From contig JALSHL010000247.1 of the NCBI GenBank assembly GCA_026982255.1, forward strand, positions 1 through 12,085: DNA of 12,085 nt. Reading direction: 5' to 3'. Below, in pieces: positions 5,546-11,422 of this stretch. A program made the translations under genes and the position numbers. Position 1 is the stretch's first letter; the number at the start of each line of letters is the position of its first letter. The notes beneath the pieces were generated by a model that worked only from the letters and a program-made list of their open reading frames with translations, ran no database searches and had not been told where the DNA came from. The DNA comes from Paracoccaceae bacterium. GTDB lineage: Bacteria > Pseudomonadota > Alphaproteobacteria > Rhodobacterales > Rhodobacteraceae.

Positions 5546-7686
5546 GCGCGCACCGCCAGTTGCGCGGCGCGGCGCAGCGGGGGGGCATCCGACAGCAGCG
5601 CGAGGGTTTCGGGCAGGATGCGGTCGAGCGCGAAGGTCTTGCGGGCGAAGCGGCGGGCGTGGCGGGACATGTCCTTGCGGTGGGCGGGGTCTTGCGCCAG
5701 CGCGAGGTAGTGGCCGAGAAATTGCGCCAGCGCCGGATTTTCCGTGTTGTCGAGCAGATAGCCGCTGCGGTTCGGCATGAAGGTTTCCGCCGCGCCGCCC
5801 GCGGGGGTGGAGATGACCGGCAGGCCGGCGAGTTGCGCCTCGATCAGCACATTGGGCAGCCCTTCGAGGCGCGAACTCAGGCCGAGGGCATTCATGCGGG
5901 CCAGCCAGAATCCGACGTTGCGGGTTTTGCCGGTGAACAGGCAGCGGTGTGCGATGCCCATGTCGCGGGCGAAGGTTTTCGCCGCCTGCAGTTCCGCCCC
6001 GTCGCCGACCAGCACGAAGCGGCTGGCGGGGTGGGCGGCGAGGGCGGCAGCGGCCCATTCAAGCCAGAGCAGCGGGCGTTTGTTGCGATCGAAGCGGAAC
6101 ACCGCGCCGAAGGTGAAATCGGCATCGGCGGTGGATTCGCGGAAGGCTTCCCAAATGTCGCGGTCGGTGTCGTCGCCCTGCGGCGGCAGGGCCTCGGCGG
6201 CGTTGTGGACGACGCGGATGCTGTCGGGCGGCAGGTCGAGCCAGGCGGCATAGGCGTCGGCGCTGGCGTGGGTGTTGGCGGAAAAGGTCACGCCCGGGAT
6301 GGTCGAGAGGGCGCGGTAGAGGGTGAAATATTCGTCCTTCATCATTTCGGGGCGCAGGTTGGGCGGCATGCCGCGCAACGAGATGACGATGCGCGGGACG
6401 TTGGCGACCAGCGCCGCCAGTGCTGTGGCCAGCACCGCGCCGTCCTGCCAGATATAGGCGACCTCGGGGCGGTGGGCGATGAAATGCGGGGTCAGGCGGC
6501 GCAGGGCCTCTTGCGTTTGCGGCGGCAGGTGGCGCAGCAGCGGTTGCAGGCCTGCCGGAAGGTCGTCGGGCGACAGCACGGCCGGCAGGTCGGGGATGGT
6601 GCTGACGGGGACCTCGGCGGCGGTCAGGGCGGGCAGGAAGAAGTCGCGCCCGCGGGCGGGATCGAGGGTGGAGACGATGACCTCGACGGTGCCGGCGACC
6701 AGTTCGCGTTTGCGCATTTCGGCGGCGAGGCGGCTGAGCTGGCGTTCCGCCCCGCCCGCGCCGAGCGAGCCGGTGAGGAAGGCGACGCTGCCGAGGTGCG
6801 GGGCGATGGAGGTGATCTCGGCGCGGTCACGGAACAGGGCGATGGCCTGCCCGATGGCCTCGCTGCCCGACAGGGGGGTGGATCGCGGGGCGATGAAACG
6901 TTCATACAGGCCGGCAAACAGGAAATCGGCGAAGTCGGGGGCGTAGTGCGACAGGCTGGTTTGCGGATCGGCGAGGGCGTTTTCCTGTCCGAAGGCCAGC
7001 ATCGAGGCCGTGGGGTTGAAAACCGGAATGCCGGTGGCCGCGGCCGCCTGTTCCACCATGTCGATACAGGCCGCGCGGGCCGTGAGCAGCGCCCCGTTGG
7101 CCGCGCGCGCGTTGCAATGGGTCAGCAGGGCGAGGCGGGGCAGGCGGTCGCGGATCGCGGCGAGGTCGGAGGCGAGGCTTTCCGGCGTGGCCATGGTCAG
7201 GGTCAGTTCCGCCAGCAGCGCCTTGCCGGTGTCGTCGAGCGCGTCATAGGCGGGCAGGGTTTCGAGGAAGGCGAGTTTTTCCCCCTGTTGCCGCCCGTCC
7301 GACAGGCGCCAGAAGGTGCGGGCGCGGGTTTTGTCGGCAAAGAAATCCGCGAAATGGCGGGTGACGTAGTTGAGCTGCACCTCGACCCCCGCCACATGCA
7401 GTTGCTTGGCCGAGGACAGTTCGACCACATAGAAATCCGACATTTCGTGCGGGGTTTCCAGCAGCGCGGCAGGGTCGGTATTGGGCATCAGCAGCGGCAG
7501 CACATCGGGCGGCGGGGTAAAATCGTCTTGCAGGAAACGGATCTGTTGCAGGGCCTCGGGCGCGGTATGGGTATAGCCATAGACGCGGGCGTTGTTGTTG
7601 ATTACGGGAAAATACGCGGGGGCCGATTTGAACGGCGTGGCAATGCGGCAGGAGCCGATGGCGGTGATGCGCGTTTTCTCTCTCAC
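5542..7686 (-). CDS. Two-domain protein: N-terminal SGNH-like domain and C-terminal GT4 glycosyltransferase
   Basis: A 714-residue protein at the head of the polysaccharide operon. Residues 1 to about 265 start with ITAIGSCRI (7-15), a GSC nucleophile-type motif as in SGNH/GSCFA-like hydrolases or acyltransferases. Further on are FYVVELSSAK (85-94), LLTHCN (187-192) and a late histidine in LSHYAPDF (245-252) that could complete the catalytic set. Residues about 300-714 are a GT-B retaining glycosyltransferase of family GT4: a glycine-rich loop GSLGAGGAERQL (306-317), R531 and K536 in FRFDRNKRP, FVLVGDGAEL (557-566) and the E-x7-E motif E608/E616 in SRLEGLPNVLIEA. It probably adds a sugar during glycan assembly, while the first domain may add or remove an acyl group; the second part of that is inference. 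It starts with GTG (7684-7686), needed to include the first strand; the ribosome binding site (GGGA) is weak. No signal peptide is seen, so it should be cytoplasmic. Confidence 0.8.
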   Translation of the reverse strand: MREKTRITAIGSCRIATPFKSAPAYFPVINNNARVYGYTHTAPEALQQIRFLQDDFTPPPDVLPLLMPNTDPAALLETPHEMSDFYVVELSSAKQLHVAGVEVQLNYVTRHFADFFADKTRARTFWRLSDGRQQGEKLAFLETLPAYDALDDTGKALLAELTLTMATPESLASDLAAIRDRLPRLALLTHCNARAANGALLTARAACIDMVEQAAAATGIPVFNPTASMLAFGQENALADPQTSLSHYAPDFADFLFAGLYERFIAPRSTPLSGSEAIGQAIALFRDRAEITSIAPHLGSVAFLTGSLGAGGAERQLSRLAAEMRKRELVAGTVEVIVSTLDPARGRDFFLPALTAAEVPVSTIPDLPAVLSPDDLPAGLQPLLRHLPPQTQEALRRLTPHFIAHRPEVAYIWQDGAVLATALAALVANVPRIVISLRGMPPNLRPEMMKDEYFTLYRALSTIPGVTFSANTHASADAYAAWLDLPPDSIRVVHNAAEALPPQGDDTDRDIWEAFRESTADADFTFGAVFRFDRNKRPLLWLEWAAAALAAHPASRFVLVGDGAELQAAKTFARDMGIAHRCLFTGKTRNVGFWLARMNALGLSSRLEGLPNVLIEAQLAGLPVISTPAGGAAETFMPNRSGYLLDNTENPALAQFLGHYLALAQDPAHRKDMSRHARRFARKTFALDRILPETLALLSDAPPLRRAAQLAVRA

Positions 7687-7743
7687 AATAAATCCCGTGA
7701 TTGGTTAATGGTCCGGTCAGGGTTTGCGGGAAACGGTTAATGG

Positions 7744-7772
7744 AGCGTAAATTTTGCGAAAATTCCGCGCAA
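7744..7772 (-). promoter_or_regulatory. Candidate promoter of the polysaccharide operon
   Basis: On the minus strand TTGCGC (7767-7772) and TACGCT (7744-7749) are separated by exactly 17 bp. Each box matches the sigma-70 consensus at three of six positions, including the TTG that is usually the conserved part of alphaproteobacterial -35 boxes. Transcription would start near 7737, giving a leader of about 50 bases before the GTG at 7686. An inverted repeat covers the -35 box and spacer. Confidence 0.35.
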
Positions 7773-7773
7773 A
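7753..7773. repeat. Inverted repeat TTTGCG-N9-CGCAAA, possible operator
   Basis: Two perfect six-base arms (7753-7758 and 7768-7773) with a nine-base AT-rich spacer form a 21-bp dyad of a size typical for a dimeric regulator. It overlaps the -35 box and spacer of the candidate minus-strand promoter, so a bound protein would block the polysaccharide operon. The regulator is not identifiable from the site, and no regulator gene lies in the window. Confidence 0.4.
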
Positions 7774-7900
7774 CCGGCGGGAATTTGTTACGCTACGGCA
7801 GATACGGGGGCTAACGCAGCGTCAGAAGGGGCGCATGAATTGACCCCCGCGCCGCGAATCGGTGAATGTGGTCAGGCAGAATTTTCCAAGGAGAGACCCG

Positions 7901-9076
7901 ATGGGATCGAAGATCGACGAAATTCTCGACATTGCCCGCAGGCATTGTGACGAGGTTATCAAGCCGAACGTGGACGACTGGAACAAGGCCGGTGTCTGGC
8001 CGCGCGCGGCCTCGGATGCGGCCGGTGCCGCCGGTCTGACCGGCCTGTATGCGCCCACGGAATGGGGCGGGCAGGGGTTGTCGCTCGGCGAGGGTATCAG
8101 GGTTTACGAGGAACTGGGCAAGGGCGACGGGGCCTATGCCTTTGCGCTTTCGATGCATAATATCTGCACCTACGCCACCTGCGGTTTCGGCACGGAGGCG
8201 TTCAAGGAGAAATGGGCGCGGGATCTGACAGCGGGTCGCAAGCTGGCGAATTTCGCGCTGACCGAGCCGCAATCGGGGTCGGACGCGGCCAATATGTACA
8301 GCCGCGCCACCATCAACGGCGACGGCACATGGACCATCAACGGGGCGAAGGCGTGGGTATCGCTGGCGGGCGAGGCGGATGTCTACCTGACCGTGGTCAA
8401 GACCAGCGACGAGAAGGGGCACAAGGACATGGCGATGATCGCCATTCCGGCGGATGCGGACGGGCTGACCTTCGGGCCGCGATACGAGACGCCCTCGTAT
8501 AACTTCCTGCCGCTGTCCGAGATGTATATGGACAATGTCGTGGTGCCCGAGGACAACATCATCCTGCCGGTCGGGCAGGGGCTGCAAGGGGCCTTGATGG
8601 CGATCGACATTGCCCGCACCTCGATTGCCGCCGGTTGTTGCGGGTTGATCGAGAGCGCGCTGGATACGGCGCTGTCCTATGCCAAGAACCGCAAGATGTT
8701 TGGTGGCAAGAACCTCGACCTGGACGGGATCCAGTGGATGCTGGGAGATGTGGCGACGGATCTGGAGGCCTCGCGGCTGTTGTATCGGGCGGCGGCGAAT
8801 GCGCTGGGCACGCCGGAGGGGCCGGTGATGGCGGCGCACGCCAAGAAATTCGTGCCGGATGCGGCGGTGCGGGCGGCCAATACCTGCACGCAGGTGATGG
8901 GCGGTTCCGGCCTGTTGCGGCAATACGGGATGGACCGGCTGAGCCGGTTGAGCCAGATGCTGCGGATCGTGGACGGAACGACGGAAATCAGCCGTGTGGT
9001 CATCGGCCGCGCGCTTCAAAAACGCGCCGAGGGCTTGCCGGACTTGCCGGTGCCCAAAGGTTATGGAGAGGAATAG
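7901..9076 (+). CDS. Acyl-CoA dehydrogenase family protein
   Basis: A 391-residue FAD-dependent acyl-CoA dehydrogenase of usual length, expected to introduce an alpha-beta double bond into an acyl-CoA and pass electrons to ETF. The N-terminal helical domain (about 1-115) includes the LYAPTEWGGQGLSLGE segment. The FAD-binding signature FALTEPQSGSDAANM is at 118-132, and the C-terminal helical domain has RKMFGGKNLDLDGIQWMLGD (264-283) and VMGGSGLLRQY (332-342). In the C-terminal RIVDGTTEISR the usual base position (YEGT in medium-chain enzymes) is aspartate D358, and the isovaleryl-CoA-type glutamate position is alanine. The substrate cannot be told. The frame runs up to a GTG at 7862, but the ATG at 7901 is chosen because AAGGAG (7888-7893) lies seven bases upstream. 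The reductase gene follows after three bases, so the two act in one operon. Confidence 0.9.
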   Translation: MGSKIDEILDIARRHCDEVIKPNVDDWNKAGVWPRAASDAAGAAGLTGLYAPTEWGGQGLSLGEGIRVYEELGKGDGAYAFALSMHNICTYATCGFGTEAFKEKWARDLTAGRKLANFALTEPQSGSDAANMYSRATINGDGTWTINGAKAWVSLAGEADVYLTVVKTSDEKGHKDMAMIAIPADADGLTFGPRYETPSYNFLPLSEMYMDNVVVPEDNIILPVGQGLQGALMAIDIARTSIAAGCCGLIESALDTALSYAKNRKMFGGKNLDLDGIQWMLGDVATDLEASRLLYRAAANALGTPEGPVMAAHAKKFVPDAAVRAANTCTQVMGGSGLLRQYGMDRLSRLSQMLRIVDGTTEISRVVIGRALQKRAEGLPDLPVPKGYGEE

Positions 9077-9079
9077 GAC

Positions 9080-10072
9080 ATGTCTTTCAACGCTTTGGTT
9101 GTCGAGAAGAACGACGAGGGGAAAACATCCGCGTCCGTGCAGTCGCTGGAGGTGGCGGACCTGCCGCACGGCGATGTGCTGGTGGATGTGGAATATTCCA
9201 CCGTCAACTACAAGGACGGGCTGTGCATCGGGCCGGGGGGCGGGCTGGTGCGGAACTATCCGCATGTGCCGGGGATCGATTTTGCCGGCACGGTGGCCAG
9301 CTCGGACGACCCGCGCTACAAGGCGGGCGACAAGGTGGTGCTGACCGGCTGGCGCGTGGGCGAGGCCCATTGGGGCGGTTATGCGCAGAAGGCCAGCGTG
9401 CGGGCCGACTGGCTGGTGCCGCTGCCGGACGGGTTGACGACGCGGCAGGCGATGGCGGTCGGCACGGCCGGTTTTACCGCGATGCTGGCGATCATGGCGC
9501 TGGAGGATCACGGGCTGGCCAGGGACCACGGGCCGGTGCTGGTGACGGGGGCGGCCGGCGGGGTTGGTTCTGTCGCGACGGCGATACTGGCGAACCTCGG
9601 TTACGAGGTGGCAGCGGTTACGGGGCGGCCCGAAGCGGCAGCGTATCTGGAATCGCTGGGCGCAACGCAAATCGTGCCGCGCGAGGAGATAAACGAGACG
9701 GTGAAACGCCCGCTGGAATCCGAAACATGGGCCGGTTGTGTCGATGCGGTCGGCGGCGACATGCTGGCGCGGGTGCTGGGGCAGATGAAATACGGCACCT
9801 CGGTTGCGGCGGTCGGTCTGGCGGGCGGGGCGCAGTTGAACGCCACGGTTATTCCGTTCCTGTTGCGCGCCGTGAACCTGCTGGGCATCGATTCGGTCAT
9901 GCAGCCCTATGACAACCGCCTGCGGGCATGGGAGCGGATTGCCCGCGACCTGCCGATGGACAAGCTGGAGGCCATGGTGCAGCCTGCCACCCTGTCCGAT
10001 CTGCCCGATCTGGGGCGGGCCATCCTGAAGGGGCAGGTCAAGGGGCGTGTCGTGGTGGATGTGAACGCGTAG
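9080..10072 (+). CDS. acuI: AcuI/YhdH-type acryloyl-CoA reductase (NADPH, MDR superfamily)
   Basis: A 330-residue zinc-free medium-chain dehydrogenase/reductase of the YhdH/AcuI subfamily, which reduces acryloyl-CoA to propionyl-CoA with NADPH. Visible marks are YSTVNYKDGL (39-48), VPGIDFAGTV (63-72), GWRVGEAHWGGYAQ (90-103), GTAGFTAM (128-135) and the cofactor loop VTGAAGGVGSVAT (155-167), followed by VTGR (180-183), the NADPH-type motif of this subfamily. The tail KGRVVVDV also fits. In Roseobacter-group bacteria AcuI detoxifies acryloyl-CoA from dimethylsulfoniopropionate (DMSP) breakdown, but no other DMSP gene is visible here. The ATG at 9080 lies three bases after the dehydrogenase stop, with its ribosome binding site (GGAGAGGA, 9065-9072) inside the end of that gene, so translation is coupled. 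Together the pair suggests oxidation or reduction of a short acyl-CoA or enoyl-CoA. Confidence 0.87.
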   Translation: MSFNALVVEKNDEGKTSASVQSLEVADLPHGDVLVDVEYSTVNYKDGLCIGPGGGLVRNYPHVPGIDFAGTVASSDDPRYKAGDKVVLTGWRVGEAHWGGYAQKASVRADWLVPLPDGLTTRQAMAVGTAGFTAMLAIMALEDHGLARDHGPVLVTGAAGGVGSVATAILANLGYEVAAVTGRPEAAAYLESLGATQIVPREEINETVKRPLESETWAGCVDAVGGDMLARVLGQMKYGTSVAAVGLAGGAQLNATVIPFLLRAVNLLGIDSVMQPYDNRLRAWERIARDLPMDKLEAMVQPATLSDLPDLGRAILKGQVKGRVVVDVNA

Positions 10073-10133
10073 TTACGGGGGGCTGCCGCCCCCTTGCCCC
10101 CCGCGAGTATTTTGCAAAGAAGAAGAGGTTGGT
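10073..10133 (+). repeat. GC-rich hairpin and purine-rich tail between genes (possible dispersed intergenic element)
   Basis: Directly after the acuI stop, GGGGGC (10078-10083) can pair with GCCCCC (10088-10093) over a four-base loop. A second C6 run (10097-10102) could pair with the G-run instead. Then comes GCGAGTATTTTGCAAAGAAG (10103-10122), and the purine-rich end supplies the ribosome binding site AGAGG (10124-10128) of the next gene. The T-run is short and too far from the stem for a good terminator, so it may only attenuate. From memory, similar G/C hairpins followed by GAGTATTT and AAGAAGA are common between genes in Rhodobacteraceae. Confidence 0.4.
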
Positions 10134-11366
10134 ATGGAAAAGCTGGACATTGATTTTATCCGGAGCCAGTTTCCGGCGTTTTCCGAGGCCCCGTTGCAGG
10201 GGCAGGCGTTTTTCGAGAACGCGGGCGGGTCCTATACCAGCCGCTTCGTGATTGACCGGCTGTCGCGTTATTACCGGCAACGCAAGGTGCAGCCCTATGC
10301 GCCCTACGGGGCCTCGCAACTGGCAGGGGCGGAGATGGACGAGGCGCAGGCGCGACTGGCGGCCTTGTTGAACATTCCCGAAAGCACGTTGTCTTTCGGA
10401 CCGTCCACCAGCCAGAACACCTATGTTCTGGCGCAGGCGTTTCGCGGGATCATGAAGCCGGGCGATGCGGTGGTGGTGACCAATCAGGACCACGAGGCCA
10501 ATACCGGCGTCTGGCGGCGGCTGGCCGAACACGGCATCGATGTGCGCGAGTGGAAGGTGGACCCCGACACCGGATTTCTGGACCCTGCCGAGCTGCCGCA
10601 TCTGCTGGACGAGAGAGTGAAGCTGGTGACTTTCCCCCATTGCTCCAACATCGTCGGGCAGATCAATCCGGTGGCGGAGATTTGCCGGACCGTGCATGAC
10701 GCCGGTGCGGTGGCGGTGGTGGACGGGGTCAGTTTCGCGCCGCACGGCCTGCCGGATATCGCGGCGCTGGGGGCGGATGTCTATCTGTTTTCGGCCTACA
10801 AGACCTATGGCCCGCATCAGGGGCTGATGTATGTGGCGCCGTCACTGGCCGCCCGCCTGCCCAATCAGGGGCATTATTTCAATGCGGGCTATCCCGAAAA
10901 ACGCTTTACCCCCGCAGGGCCGGACCATGCGCAGATCGCGGCCTCGGCTGGTATGGCGGATTATGTCGATGTGGTGTATGCGCACCATTTCGGCGAGGAG
11001 TCGGAGCCGGAGCCGGCGGCGCGGGCGCGGGCGGTGCTGGGGTTGCAGGCGGCGCACGAGGCGGCATTGCTGGCGCCGTTGCTGGAATATCTGCGCGGGC
11101 GCAACGATGTGCGGCTGATCGGCGGCGATACGGTCGAGGGGCGGGTGCCGACGGTGGCAATGGCGCTTTCGCATCCGGGCGAGAAGGTGGCGCGGGCGCT
11201 GGCGGCGCACGGGATCATGGCGGGGGGCGGCGATTTCTATGCCGTGCGCCTGCTGGAGGCCCTGGGCATCGATCCGGCGCACGGGGTGTTGCGCTTGTCG
11301 TTCGTGCATTACACCAGCGCGGCGGAGGTGGAGAAACTGATCGGGGCGCTCGACCGCGTTTTGTAG
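10134..11366 (+). CDS. Class V aminotransferase-fold PLP enzyme, cysteine-desulfurase-like (VC1184 type)
   Basis: A 410-residue fold-type I PLP enzyme of the class V family, closest to the cysteine-desulfurase-like VC1184 group. FFENAGGSYTS (26-36) is the substrate-entry motif, H120 in DHEAN stacks on the cofactor, D197 in VVDGVSFAPH holds the pyridine nitrogen, and K223 in FSAYKTYGPHQG is the Schiff-base lysine. In the C-terminal region, where true NifS/SufS proteins carry the persulfide cysteine, the sequence is HGIMAGGGDFYAVRLLEALG without any cysteine. It is therefore unlikely to be a classical cysteine desulfurase; a lyase, epimerase or transaminase-like reaction is more likely, and its substrate is unknown. 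ATG at 10134 has AGAGG (10124-10128) five bases upstream. It follows acuI by 61 bp with a hairpin between, so co-transcription is possible. Confidence 0.85.
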   Translation: MEKLDIDFIRSQFPAFSEAPLQGQAFFENAGGSYTSRFVIDRLSRYYRQRKVQPYAPYGASQLAGAEMDEAQARLAALLNIPESTLSFGPSTSQNTYVLAQAFRGIMKPGDAVVVTNQDHEANTGVWRRLAEHGIDVREWKVDPDTGFLDPAELPHLLDERVKLVTFPHCSNIVGQINPVAEICRTVHDAGAVAVVDGVSFAPHGLPDIAALGADVYLFSAYKTYGPHQGLMYVAPSLAARLPNQGHYFNAGYPEKRFTPAGPDHAQIAASAGMADYVDVVYAHHFGEESEPEPAARARAVLGLQAAHEAALLAPLLEYLRGRNDVRLIGGDTVEGRVPTVAMALSHPGEKVARALAAHGIMAGGGDFYAVRLLEALGIDPAHGVLRLSFVHYTSAAEVEKLIGALDRVL

Positions 11367-11372
11367 CGGCGG

Positions 11373-11401
11373 TTGGAAATTTTCGGGAATTCTGTTACAC
11401 T
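11373..11401 (+). promoter_or_regulatory. Sigma-70-type promoter for the cyclopropane fatty acid synthase gene
   Basis: TTGGAA (11373-11378) and TACACT (11396-11401) are separated by exactly 17 bp, each matching four of six consensus bases. Transcription would start near 11408, leaving a leader of about 15 bases before the ATG at 11423. The surrounding sequence (11384-11405) closely resembles 7778-7798 upstream of the acyl-CoA dehydrogenase gene. Confidence 0.55.
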
Positions 11402-11422
11402 CCGGTGGATTGGGGGTGTGAC

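Larger units (their letters stand above)
7687..7900. promoter_or_regulatory. Divergent intergenic regulatory region
   Basis: This 214-bp stretch separates the minus-strand polysaccharide operon from the plus-strand acyl-CoA dehydrogenase operon and must hold promoters for both. It is AT-richer than the genes around it, mainly at 7740-7790. It contains a promoter-like pair on the minus strand (7744-7772), an inverted repeat TTTGCG-N9-CGCAAA (7753-7773), a wider inverted repeat GGTTTGCG (7721-7728) with CGCAAACC (7768-7775), and two copies of GGTTAATGG (7703-7711 and 7735-7743). AAGGAG at 7888-7893 is the ribosome binding site of the dehydrogenase gene. No riboswitch fold was recognised. Confidence 0.6.

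Noticed and set aside
5560..7740. A 726-codon plus-strand open frame opposite the SGNH-GT4 gene
   Set aside because: Gly/Arg/Glu-rich composition without motifs; the minus strand in the same place encodes a clear GT4 glycosyltransferase with overlapping neighbours.
7840..7868. A promoter from TTGACC (7840-7845) for the acyl-CoA dehydrogenase gene
   Set aside because: At 17 bp spacing the -10 position reads TGAATG, which has almost no match to the consensus.
7811..9670. A 619-codon minus-strand open frame opposite the acyl-CoA dehydrogenase and acuI genes
   Set aside because: Arg/His/Pro/Gln-rich shadow of two well-recognised plus-strand genes; no family features.
8635..9912. A 425-codon plus-strand frame overlapping the acyl-CoA dehydrogenase and acuI genes
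   Set aside because: A shifted frame of the two real genes, low-complexity Gly/Ala/Arg sequence, no domain.
7901..10072. Calling the pair a DMSP demethylation or cleavage locus (dmdC with acuI)
   Set aside because: DmdC is a much longer dehydrogenase (near 600 residues) and no dmd, ddd or acuR gene is visible; only the reductase family supports the idea.
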